From assembly GCA_042090785.1 (NCBI GenBank), contig JBELIP010000006.1, positions 37,341 to 101,340 of the forward strand: a stretch of DNA of 64,000 nt, in the 5' to 3' direction. The position numbers were made by a program, and so were the translations under genes. The notes below the pieces were generated by a model. It saw nothing but the letters and a program-made list of their open reading frames with translations, did no database searches and had not been told where the DNA came from. This stretch comes from UBA7434 sp042090785. GTDB taxonomy: Bacteria > Pseudomonadota > Gammaproteobacteria > Pseudomonadales > UBA7434. Positions 8,887 through 16,571 of the stretch are shown here, piece after piece (within the stretch, counting starts at the first letter, position 1; each line of letters starts with the position of its first letter).

Positions 8887-9078
8887 TTAATCAGTTGATG
8901 TTTTTGTTTTGCCACACTTACTGCATTTTCTCACGGTCAATAACTTACCCTTTTTTACATCAAAGCGCGTACTAGTCTCTACTTCCCAACGATGATGGCC
9001 ATGCTGACAAAGACTCGAACGCTTAATACGCTTTAATTGTGCCGCTTTACCAAACTGCCCTTTTATAATGTCACTCAT
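8887..9078 (-). CDS. small zinc-ribbon-like protein
   Basis: 63 residues, basic. A possible metal site is formed by C24-x2-H (CQHGHH) and CxxC (CSKCG near the C-terminus), separated by a beta-rich stretch (HRWEVETSTRFDVKKGKLLTVRKC). This is a treble-clef or zinc-ribbon pattern. It may bind nucleic acid, but I do not recognise a characterised family. It faces the DUF4126 gene divergently. The clean cysteine pattern and basic composition argue for a real gene despite its size. Confidence 0.6.
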   Translation of the reverse strand: MSDIIKGQFGKAAQLKRIKRSSLCQHGHHRWEVETSTRFDVKKGKLLTVRKCSKCGKTKTSTD

Positions 9079-9206
9079 AATAATTTCATTAATTTCAATG
9101 ATTTACAAAATTTTAAAACATTAAGGGACTTAACTTTTGTCACCATGGTCATATTTCTTTTCTTACTATGGCATCATATTCGTTAAAGAAAACAGGAGCC
9201 AGTGCC

Positions 9207-9905
9207 GTGGACCAATACCAAGCTATTATCGAAATCATTGCCCTTAGCATGGGGGTTGCCTGGGCGAGTGGCATAAACTTGTATGCGGTATTACTGGTAC
9301 TCGGGCTAGGCGGTGCATCAGGAAACATTACTCTACCCGCTGAACTGGCTTTGCTTGAAAACCCACTGGTTATGGGTGCTGCTGGCCTTATGTATATGGT
9401 GGAGTTTGGCGCGGACAAGATACCTGGTGTCGATACCGTTTGGGATACTCTGCATACCTTTATTCGCTTACCGGCTGGCGCAATGCTCGCAGCGGGTGCC
9501 GTAGGTGAAGCCGAACCCGCCATAGTGGTGGCCGCAGCTATTGTTGGGGGCGGCGTGGCTGCTACATCGCATCTGGTTAAATCAGGCAGCCGCATGGTGA
9601 TTAACACCTCACCGGAACCGGTCACTAATTGGACAGCTTCAATTGCTGAGGATATGAGTGCCGTTGCTGCTATCTGGCTGGCGCTCAATCACCCTTTGCT
9701 ATTTGTAGCATTATTGGTGGCGTTTATCGGTCTATCTATTTGGTTATTACCCAAGCTATGGCGCTTAATTAAACGGCTATTTTTACGCATCCGGAGTTGG
9801 CTTAGCGGCCGACGCTACTCACCACCCGAAGACTGCGAAAACGAACCTACTACCGTACTTGATTTAAATGCGCTGCCAAAGATAAAACCCTCAACTCAGG
9901 ACTAG
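9207..9905 (+). CDS. DUF4126 family membrane protein
   Basis: About 232 residues from the GTG at 9207, chosen because GGAG lies 8 bases upstream (9195-9198); an ATG at 9168 has no such site and gives 13 extra non-family residues. Several membrane segments (about 5-30, 45-65, 85-115, 150-185) with small-residue-rich sequence (MLAAGAVGEAEPAIVVAAAIVGGG) and the family motif VEFGADKIPGVDTVWD. An inner-membrane protein with no known function. The C-terminus is a cytoplasmic basic and acidic tail. Single gene. Confidence 0.8.
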   Translation: MDQYQAIIEIIALSMGVAWASGINLYAVLLVLGLGGASGNITLPAELALLENPLVMGAAGLMYMVEFGADKIPGVDTVWDTLHTFIRLPAGAMLAAGAVGEAEPAIVVAAAIVGGGVAATSHLVKSGSRMVINTSPEPVTNWTASIAEDMSAVAAIWLALNHPLLFVALLVAFIGLSIWLLPKLWRLIKRLFLRIRSWLSGRRYSPPEDCENEPTTVLDLNALPKIKPSTQD

Positions 9906-9998
9906 AGGTCTTTGCCGCAGCACAGCAGTAAACCAATTATGCTTATGCAACGTAAATCTTATTAATTACTCATTAATAAGGTTACTCGTTACGTTGTT

Positions 9999-10610
9999 AT
10001 GAAATCACCTAACCCTCAAGGCAAAGGCATTGTGCCATTACTGGTGGCATGGGAATCGATGTCCCCATTAACCATTGCCAATAAACCGGCCGGCCGAATT
10101 TTGGGAGAATATTTCACTTCGTTGCTTATTTTATCAGCTGAATTTTCTTTTAAACCGGTGCCTCAAAATAATTATTATTTGTATTGGAAGCCCTCAGCAT
10201 CAACCGACAAACCACCCACCTCACCATGGCGTCTTAGCCTAATAGAGCCTGAGCGATTGGGTGATTTAGACCTAGGTATTTTTGTCGGCTGCTGTATTTT
10301 GCAATTCGATATGACATGGTCAATTGCGCTCAATGAAACACTTCACCAACACAGCGATTTGTTAGATGACTTACAATATTTTCATCAGCAATTTCAAGCA
10401 GCTAATAATGATGAGCAATCCCTAGAAACACATTTGCCCTTTTTTGTTGAGCAGCTGCCTTTTTATAGACGACTTGCTGCAACGGCTTTATCCAGTTCAC
10501 TTAGCCGCTCTATTAAAACCAGCGAGCTCGACAATATTCCTGCTCGACAATGGCTTTCACATAGCGGCAGATCAAGTTTAGGCTTGCTGCAATATCAAGC
10601 CGCGCCTTAA
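9999..10610 (+). CDS. DUF2452-like conserved protein
   Basis: 203 residues, soluble. The opening NPQGKGIVPLL and the pattern FTSLLILSAEFSFKPV ... YYLYWKP ... LSLIEPERLG ... FVGCCILQFDMTW match what I recall of the DUF2452 family of gammaproteobacteria. No catalytic motif is evident. The ribosome binding site is poor (AAGG 17 bases before the ATG). It converges on cmoB with 21 bases between the stops. Function unknown. Confidence 0.65.
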   Translation: MKSPNPQGKGIVPLLVAWESMSPLTIANKPAGRILGEYFTSLLILSAEFSFKPVPQNNYYLYWKPSASTDKPPTSPWRLSLIEPERLGDLDLGIFVGCCILQFDMTWSIALNETLHQHSDLLDDLQYFHQQFQAANNDEQSLETHLPFFVEQLPFYRRLAATALSSSLSRSIKTSELDNIPARQWLSHSGRSSLGLLQYQAAP

Positions 10611-10631
10611 AACACCTAATGACAGCCAGCA

Positions 10632-11609
10632 TTAAACCGTAGCAACAACAACAGCTCTTCTTGGAGCGGGATACCCCTCTACTGTTTTTGTCGCATCATT
10701 CGGATCAAGGAAATCAGTGAGCGATTGAAAAGTCATCCACTCAGTGGCGCGCTGCTCTTCGACAGTTGTTGTTGAAATATCAATAACATTAATATCTCGA
10801 AACTTCATTTTTGTTAACCAACTGCATAGCGTTGGCACCGACGGAATAAACCAGACGTTACCCATTTTGCTATAACGACCTTCCGGCACGAGCACTTCAC
10901 CTTCCTTACCTTCAATCACTAAAGTCTCTAATACTAACTGACCACCACTCACTAAAGCGTCACGTAACTCTTGCAAATGGTCGAATGGAGAGCGTCGGTG
11001 ATACAGAATACCCATAGAAAAAACCGTATCAAAAGTCTGCAGTTTAGGCGGCAATGCCTCCATACGCATTGGCACCACCCAGACACTGGGGTTTTGTAAA
11101 TATTTTTGTATGGCCCAATATTGCATAACAAATAATGGTGTAGGATCAATACCCATCACTAATTCGGCACCCGCTGCAGCCATGCGCCAACAATGATAAC
11201 CACTGCCGCAACCGACATCCAAAACACGCCTACCTTTTAATGGCTGTATTTTTTCTTTTAAACGATCCCATTTAAAATCAGAACGCCACTCAGTATCAAT
11301 ATGCACACCCGCCACCGTAAACGGGCCCTTGCGCCAAGGATGTAAACCCATCAATGCATTATGAAGCTGCGATGATTGCGCCTCATCACAGTCGCTATTA
11401 ACACCCGCACGAATAGATGAAGCCGACAAATCAACATGACTAATATCTATATCTGGTAATGCATCTAACGATTTTTTCCAATGAGGAATGTCACCATAGC
11501 GACTCACATCCAAACCAGCTTCAATTGCTGCCGGCAAAGCTTCTGCTAAGGCATTAACTTCATCTTCTTTTAAGCGTGCAATGAGAGGCGTGTAATCAAG
11601 TGTATTCAT
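10632..11609 (-). CDS. cmoB: tRNA U34 carboxymethyltransferase
   Basis: 325 residues, the usual length. Transfers the carboxymethyl group from carboxy-SAM to 5-hydroxyuridine at tRNA wobble position 34, giving cmo5U. The Rossmann-fold SAM site VLDVGCGSGYHCWRM is clear. Other family motifs are HPWRKGPF, the IDTEWRSDFKWDR segment, and MGVLYHRRSP-like MGILYHRRSPFDHL. It follows cmoA by 18 bases on the same strand, so both enzymes of the pathway are co-transcribed. Confidence 0.96.
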   Translation of the reverse strand: MNTLDYTPLIARLKEDEVNALAEALPAAIEAGLDVSRYGDIPHWKKSLDALPDIDISHVDLSASSIRAGVNSDCDEAQSSQLHNALMGLHPWRKGPFTVAGVHIDTEWRSDFKWDRLKEKIQPLKGRRVLDVGCGSGYHCWRMAAAGAELVMGIDPTPLFVMQYWAIQKYLQNPSVWVVPMRMEALPPKLQTFDTVFSMGILYHRRSPFDHLQELRDALVSGGQLVLETLVIEGKEGEVLVPEGRYSKMGNVWFIPSVPTLCSWLTKMKFRDINVIDISTTTVEEQRATEWMTFQSLTDFLDPNDATKTVEGYPAPRRAVVVATV

Positions 11610-11627
11610 AAATCATTTTTCAAACCG

Positions 11628-12356
11628 TTATTTAAATGCAACCAAGGATGCAAAATTAAAACATTGAAACCATACTTCAACGCGACTAAAACCGCAGTCG
11701 ACTAATCGCTGTCGATGTGTGGCTAGCGACTCAGGCACTAAAACATTTTCTATAGCATCACGTTTTTGACTAATTTCTAAATCGCTATAACCATTGGCGC
11801 GTTTAAAGTCATGATGCAGATCGACAAAAAGTTCAGCCACTTGCTCACTATCAAATTGTATTTTTTCTGACAGGATCAATACACCATCGTCCACCATACC
11901 TTGTTGTATACGTGACAATAATTCCGCACGTTTACTAATATCAATAAACTGTAAGGTATAATTCATTGCGACAACAGAGGCATTATTAATATCAATATTA
12001 ACAATATCGTCGTGGACTAAATGAATAGGCGTTGCTAGTGATTGCGAAGCAAGTGTTGTTGCTAGTTGATCTAACATGGCTCGCGCATTATCAACAGCAA
12101 CCACCTCGCAATGACTAGCGGCGCTTTTTGCCATTGAAAAACTGGTCGCACCTAACGAGCAACCCAAGTCGTAAAGACGAGTAGCCGGCTGAGAAAAGCG
12201 TTGAGCTAATACACCACTAATAGCTACCACCGTACTGTAACCTGGTACCGATCGCTGAATCATATCGGGAAATACCGACGCAACGGTGTCATCAAAGGTA
12301 AAGTCCTTAACCGCCCCCATGGGGTGAGAAAATAACGTATCTCTTTTATCTGTCAC
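11628..12356 (-). CDS. cmoA: carboxy-S-adenosyl-L-methionine synthase
   Basis: Makes carboxy-SAM from SAM and prephenate, the donor used by CmoB. About 242 residues from the GTG at 12356, which matches the family start (DKRDTLFSHPMGAVKDFTFD); an ATG at 12401 would add 15 residues with no family resemblance. The conserved VFPDMIQRSVPGYS, the SAM loop YDLGCSLGATSFS, and FKRANGYSDLEISQKR are all present. First gene of the cmoAB unit; its promoter must lie in the 250-base divergent spacer. Confidence 0.94.
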   Translation of the reverse strand: MTDKRDTLFSHPMGAVKDFTFDDTVASVFPDMIQRSVPGYSTVVAISGVLAQRFSQPATRLYDLGCSLGATSFSMAKSAASHCEVVAVDNARAMLDQLATTLASQSLATPIHLVHDDIVNIDINNASVVAMNYTLQFIDISKRAELLSRIQQGMVDDGVLILSEKIQFDSEQVAELFVDLHHDFKRANGYSDLEISQKRDAIENVLVPESLATHRQRLVDCGFSRVEVWFQCFNFASLVAFK

Positions 12357-12648
12357 AAATAACCGCCTATTACTCCAAAAGCCATAATGCAAGCCGCGCA
12401 TATTACTACATTTAATTATTTTTAAACCGTAGCTCTCTCTTATGAACTGAATAGAAGCGCCCTTTAAAGTGATTTTAATATTTTTGTAGCATGGAAATAG
12501 CCCAACCCATGAAAACAGGATAAGAATATTGATGGTTTACTGAAAAATCATGCGATTTCAAGCTATTACAATAGCAATTGTGTATCGGTGTAATTGATAT
12601 TTCAATGCTATACTCAGCATTTAATAATAATGTTTGTAAGGTGTTTTC

Positions 12649-13185
12649 GTGGATTTTCAGACTTTTCGCTTTATTACTATTGCTGCTCTACTCTATGGAG
12701 CCTTTCACTTCGCATATCATAAAATCCCAGACGAAGTGCTAAGCACCAAAGTCTATCCTAATGTTATTGGGCACTTTGCGGCCAGTACCATTAACACGCT
12801 TACACCTGAGCGAAATGTCATTATTAAAGACCATTCTATTATTTCTAAAACCGCAAAACTCAATATTGTGCGCGGCTGTGATGGTTCAGGCGTGTGGTTC
12901 ATGCTGTCAGCGGCTATTTTGGGCTTTGGTGCGAGCTTTCGTCATACGCTAATTGGCTTTGTACTCGGCACACTGACTGTTTACCTGATTAATCAGGTAC
13001 GCATTGTCGGCTTATATTATGTTATTGAATATAACCGTGCATGGTTTCCACCCATACATACTTATTATGCACCCACGTTAATTATCTTTTTAATTGCTGG
13101 TTTTTTTCTTCTCTGGACTCGCTGGTCATCAGCGGGTGAGCTCACAACTGAAAATGTAACCGCTGATTCTGAAAAGGTTGAATAA
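12649..13185 (+). CDS. exosortase-family transpeptidase (XrtH-like)
   Basis: 178 residues with about five membrane segments. The exosortase catalytic triad is visible: Cys77 in IVRGCDGSG, Arg118 in INQVRIVGLYY and His137 in FPPIHTYY. The short form lacking an EpsI domain, and IVRGCDG, fit the exosortase H group (which sorts IPTLxxWG-CTERM proteins), but the subgroup is my judgement. It would cleave C-terminal sorting tails at the inner membrane. GTG start with AAGGTG upstream. An extended -10 (TGCTATACT, 12606-12614) lies 35 bases before the start. No target protein is adjacent. Confidence 0.8.
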   Translation: MDFQTFRFITIAALLYGAFHFAYHKIPDEVLSTKVYPNVIGHFAASTINTLTPERNVIIKDHSIISKTAKLNIVRGCDGSGVWFMLSAAILGFGASFRHTLIGFVLGTLTVYLINQVRIVGLYYVIEYNRAWFPPIHTYYAPTLIIFLIAGFFLLWTRWSSAGELTTENVTADSEKVE

Positions 13186-13187
13186 CT

Positions 13188-13778
13188 ATGACCAATAAAG
13201 CAATAAGCTTATTAGCCGCAAAAGGTCTTGCTATCTGGTTAGCACTCTCATTACTCGGTTTTTTTGCTGGTGATAAATTAATTAACTCACTACTGCCTTT
13301 TTATGAGACCGTCACCGAAGCCTTATCAGAGGGCTACGCATCAACAATTAAAATTGAAGAAGACAATATTGTATTTTATGCCACGGCATTAAAAGCCCAG
13401 CCCATTACACCGTCTCGATCTCTACCGGCTGGCTCAACCATTCAATCAAGCATTAGCGTACTTCATGCGCTGGTACCCATTGTTATTTTGTTTACTGTTA
13501 TTTTAACTTGGCCGACAAACTGCGTTAAGCAACGCTTATATTTACTCGTCACGCTCATACCTGCACTATTTTTTATCTCTACCGCAACGGTACCTATACA
13601 ATTGTTAGGTCAGCTCGAGATTGGCTTTCAAAATGCGGCTGTTAAAGCAGGCTTAACCAGAGAAGAGCCGTTTGTACTTACGTGGATGTTACTCACTGAA
13701 GGTGGGGGAAGATGGTTGATACCCGCCCTAACGGGTTTAGCGTGTTGCGGACTAGTGATGAAATTAACTAAATCCTAA
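13188..13778 (+). CDS. membrane protein partner of the XrtH-like exosortase
   Basis: 196 residues, beginning 2 bases after the exosortase stop, so translation is coupled; AAGG lies 10 bases before the ATG. Membrane segments near 5-27, 90-107, 115-135 and 178-195, with a periplasmic loop of about 55 residues after the first. The pairing of a short exosortase with a membrane protein of this shape matches the exosortase H-associated membrane protein I recall, but no catalytic motif is visible. It probably assists substrate recognition or enzyme stability. Confidence 0.65.
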   Translation: MTNKAISLLAAKGLAIWLALSLLGFFAGDKLINSLLPFYETVTEALSEGYASTIKIEEDNIVFYATALKAQPITPSRSLPAGSTIQSSISVLHALVPIVILFTVILTWPTNCVKQRLYLLVTLIPALFFISTATVPIQLLGQLEIGFQNAAVKAGLTREEPFVLTWMLLTEGGGRWLIPALTGLACCGLVMKLTKS

Positions 13779-13789
13779 TGTCCATCTAT

Positions 13790-14191
13790 TTATTCTGACT
13801 TTTTATTAGGGTCCATATCATCAATACTGCGACGATTTTCAACTTTAATATCGCCACTAACGACCTGCCAAAAGTTACCTATCTGTTTAGCTAAATCTAA
13901 GCCCATTGATCGTTTAGCACTGCGTCCCTCAGCAGGAAAGAATTCTTTAATATCTATATCAAGTATTTTTTCGTATTTTTTTATGGTGCGCTTACTATGG
14001 ACTAACAGCAGTACTTTCCAGCCAAAATGATAGCCGATCATTAACATACCAACGGCTTTTTCAAGTTCCTCAAGCGAGCCGGAGAAGCTAGCCACCACGG
14101 TGCCAACTTTATCAAAAGTAGCAATTTTTTCTTCGTCTGATAACTGGGCGAGTGCAGCTAAATTCCGTTCCATGCGACTGGAATCACTCAT
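13790..14191 (-). CDS. conserved protein of unknown function
   Basis: 133 residues. Not recognised. Mostly helical: an acidic N-terminal part (RNLAALAQLSDEEKIATFDKVG), a hydrophobic stretch (EKAVGMLMIGYHFGWKVLLLVHS, about 45-66) that could be a buried helix or one membrane segment, then a basic helix (KRTIKKYEKILDIDIKEFFP) and a polar tail. AGGTG 6 bases before the ATG supports translation. It is convergent with the exosortase partner gene, 11 bases away. Confidence 0.55.
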   Translation of the reverse strand: MSDSSRMERNLAALAQLSDEEKIATFDKVGTVVASFSGSLEELEKAVGMLMIGYHFGWKVLLLVHSKRTIKKYEKILDIDIKEFFPAEGRSAKRSMGLDLAKQIGNFWQVVSGDIKVENRRSIDDMDPNKKSE

Positions 14192-14513
14192 ACGGCACCT
14201 GCTCTAGCTACGGCTGTCGGTGTCGATGTCGATGTCATGGCGTTTATCATTATCATATCAACTAACAAAAAAGCGGTTATTTTTTAATCACCCCATTGGG
14301 TATTAATGGCTATTATTCATCTAACACTCTTAGTATAGCTAGGTAATGAAGCATTGTGTTTGATCTTATGACCTCATTGAGAAAACAGCTCTTAAGCAGA
14401 GCCATAAAGAAGTGGCCGGTTCAGCAATAATCACTAAATCGACAAACGAACTGCCTAAAAAATCTGCTATTCTTGCCACCGTTTTTTAACCGCAGACTAT
14501 TGAGGAGTCCACG
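14192..14513. other. intergenic region before the 75-residue membrane protein
   Basis: No gene seen. Near 14206-14230 there is a short direct-repeat run of TGTCGG/TGTCGA hexamers (TGTCGGTGTCGATGTCGATG). The rest is AT-rich and presumably carries divergent promoters. Confidence 0.4.
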
Positions 14514-14741
14514 ATGGATCCAATTACCGCAATCTTAATTTTTTCTGGTGGAATTTTATTAGCCGCAAGCTGGATTCAACTAATTATTACCGCTTCTGCT
14601 GAAGATTTTACCTGGGGACTTTGCTCATTATTTCTACCGCCCCTCGCCTATTTTTATGCCTTATGGGAATGGGATAAAGCGGGCGATGCCATTAAAATGG
14701 CAGTTGGTGGTCTTGTTCTTATTGGTCTAGGTATTAGTTGA
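14514..14741 (+). CDS. small two-helix membrane protein
   Basis: 75 residues with hydrophobic segments at about 5-27 and 31-50 and a third weaker one at 60-75. An excellent ribosome binding site (GAGGAG 7 bases before the ATG) makes this a real gene. The pattern W-LxxxPPLAYFYALWEWDKA resembles small inner-membrane proteins of unknown function in other proteobacteria. A hairpin (GTGCT 14746-14750 / AGCAC 14756-14760) follows the stop. Function unknown. Confidence 0.65.
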   Translation: MDPITAILIFSGGILLAASWIQLIITASAEDFTWGLCSLFLPPLAYFYALWEWDKAGDAIKMAVGGLVLIGLGIS

Positions 14742-14770
14742 GTGAGTGCTAATTAAGCACAGTCGTTGAA

Positions 14771-15040
14771 ATGATAAACTCTCATTTAAATGCAACTTGC
14801 TGTGGTGCGCAGACCTCTAGTTTAGATCATGCGCGCCAAATACATCAGGTACAAAACGCCAAAAAACAATCCGCCTTGTTTGAACGTTCATCTTTTGCGA
14901 CATCACTCAGTGATATGCGCAAAAAGACTGCAGAGATAAACTCCACTCCCTCCGCCCCTGCATTGTCAGCATTACTGCGTGAAGAGACAAGCCAACTCGT
15001 TAGTACAAAACCACTACCTAAACGCCGACAACGTCGCTAG
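14771..15040 (+). CDS. hypothetical protein, uncertain
   Basis: 89 residues, polar and basic, low complexity toward the end (KPLPKRRQRR). No recognisable domain and no ribosome binding site before the ATG. It lies 29 bases after the small membrane protein gene and 38 before the phosphatase stop on the other strand. It may be a real gene or a chance open frame; codon use gives no decisive sign. Confidence 0.3.
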   Translation: MINSHLNATCCGAQTSSLDHARQIHQVQNAKKQSALFERSSFATSLSDMRKKTAEINSTPSAPALSALLREETSQLVSTKPLPKRRQRR

Positions 15041-15078
15041 CAAATGATTTAACGCAACCATAAACTGCGCGAGTATCA

Positions 15079-16182
15079 CTATGAATAAAGATAGTGCTGT
15101 TTCAGTATTGCAAAGTCGTTATCGGTAAGCGCCATTTGCGTACGAAGGTAATTGTCTATGCCACCATACTGCGAATCCATTGTGTCTATCGCCGCTTGTA
15201 AGTAACTTCGCTTCACTTTTAAAATTAAAGCTAAGGCCTTTCGATTAATCGGCTTTATCGGCTCACCATTATGCAGCGCGCTAGCAGCTCTATCATGACT
15301 AACGGCCCAGCGATCAACCTCCTTAGTAATATCAAGGTATTCATTGGTTCTAAGGTAATCCGACATAATCGCTTCCAACTCAACACCAAGCGCAGCTAAC
15401 ACCAATAAGCCAGCAAAACCCGTTCTATCCTTGCCGGCAGAGCAATGAATAATAGAACTACTTTCAGCCTGTTGAATTAACATGTTAAACATTTGCCTAT
15501 AACTAGACTGATGGCTGTTGACCAAATCACGGTTAATCTCTTGCATAAAAACATCAATCGTTTTTTCATCAATATGTTCATCATTAATTGCAGAAAAAAG
15601 ATTAGCGGCACTGCCTGGCGCAACAGCAATAGCGGTAGGTATTAAATGAGAAGGTAACTGGCTAGGCTGTCGATTAACCTCTTCATCACTACGAAAATCA
15701 CAAATCGTCTGAATATTTAATTGCAATAAAGCCTGCTTATCCGCTTCAGACATTTCAGCCATATGGCCAGTGCGAAAAAGCTTACCCCAAACAACCTGCT
15801 TGCCCTGTTTTGTTAACTGCCCACCATAGTCTCTAAAATTAGAAGTAACAGACATAGGCAGTGGGCGTGGCGCAATTCTCAAGACCTGATCAACAGCATT
15901 ATGATCGACAAAAGCAAAAACCGGATGCGCATAAACATCAACATAAATACCAGAAGCAGCTTGCAACATGGAAAAACTTAAATCGATAGACTGTGTATCT
16001 AACGCAGAAGATACTGAGAGCTTTAACGGCTCAATTAATTTTTTCCCTGCAAGCTGTTCGCACCATATCGAGTATTGATTAATGTCGACTAACTTGCATT
16101 GCCACTGAATTTTCCAACCGTCAACAGTTGGAATAACTGACAATCCTATTTCATTTAATACCGATTGATTGAGGTCTACCAT
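15079..16182 (-). CDS. tyrosine-protein phosphatase (Y_phosphatase3 type)
   Basis: 367 residues. The C-terminal two thirds (about 110-360) is the phosphatase: RDYGG (117-121), GKLFRTGHM, the general-acid region CDFRSDEE, and the P-loop HCSAGKDRTG (246-255) with nucleophile C247 and R253. This is the bacterial family that includes IphP/LipA-like phosphatases able to act on phosphotyrosine or phosphoinositides. The N-terminal ~100 residues form a beta-rich fibronectin-like extension of unknown role. No signal peptide, so cytoplasmic. Substrate unknown; a kinase-like gene lies 390 bases away, which is only suggestive. Confidence 0.88.
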   Translation of the reverse strand: MVDLNQSVLNEIGLSVIPTVDGWKIQWQCKLVDINQYSIWCEQLAGKKLIEPLKLSVSSALDTQSIDLSFSMLQAASGIYVDVYAHPVFAFVDHNAVDQVLRIAPRPLPMSVTSNFRDYGGQLTKQGKQVVWGKLFRTGHMAEMSEADKQALLQLNIQTICDFRSDEEVNRQPSQLPSHLIPTAIAVAPGSAANLFSAINDEHIDEKTIDVFMQEINRDLVNSHQSSYRQMFNMLIQQAESSSIIHCSAGKDRTGFAGLLVLAALGVELEAIMSDYLRTNEYLDITKEVDRWAVSHDRAASALHNGEPIKPINRKALALILKVKRSYLQAAIDTMDSQYGGIDNYLRTQMALTDNDFAILKQHYLYS

Positions 16183-16571
16183 ATAAAAAATCCATAAGGC
16201 GTCTTATTTTCATAAACAAAACTTTATTAACCTAAGCTAGAAGAATATACGACGCAAGTGATGCGACGGTTTAAAAGAACAAGCAAAAAAAAACGCGCCG
16301 GACAACAAGATCGGCGCGCTTATACTGTTATAACAAATCTAACTTTTCAAACACCAGAACACCCTAAATCATGCGTCTTCCTAACGATTAAATCCTTGTT
16401 TGAAGATCACTCTGGCAGTGATACTTTTACTCTAGCTCAAATACATCGCTGCGCAAGAAAGTAATAGAAATAAATGTAAACTAATTTCTAAACGCTCATA
16501 AAATGCCGAATAAGTGGGCAGATCGATTAAAAAAACTTCTGTTAGATTAAGAATATCGAAGCACTAGCAGA
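16183..16571. other. spacer holding the terminator of the msbA operon
   Basis: A 68-residue plus-strand open frame crosses this spacer but runs straight through a strong minus-strand terminator and has no family resemblance, so I do not call it. The region near 16183-16250 presumably carries the phosphatase promoter (minus strand). Confidence 0.5.
16285..16318 (-). terminator. Rho-independent terminator after the kinase-hydrolase fusion gene
   Basis: On the minus strand CGCGCCG (16318-16312) pairs with CGGCGCG (16300-16294) across an 11-base loop and is followed by nine T residues (16293-16285). It lies 250 bases beyond the stop of the fusion gene. Confidence 0.88.

Noticed and set aside
16258..16464. 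68-residue plus-strand open frame
   Set aside because: It runs through the strong minus-strand terminator at 16285-16318 and has no family resemblance or ribosome site.
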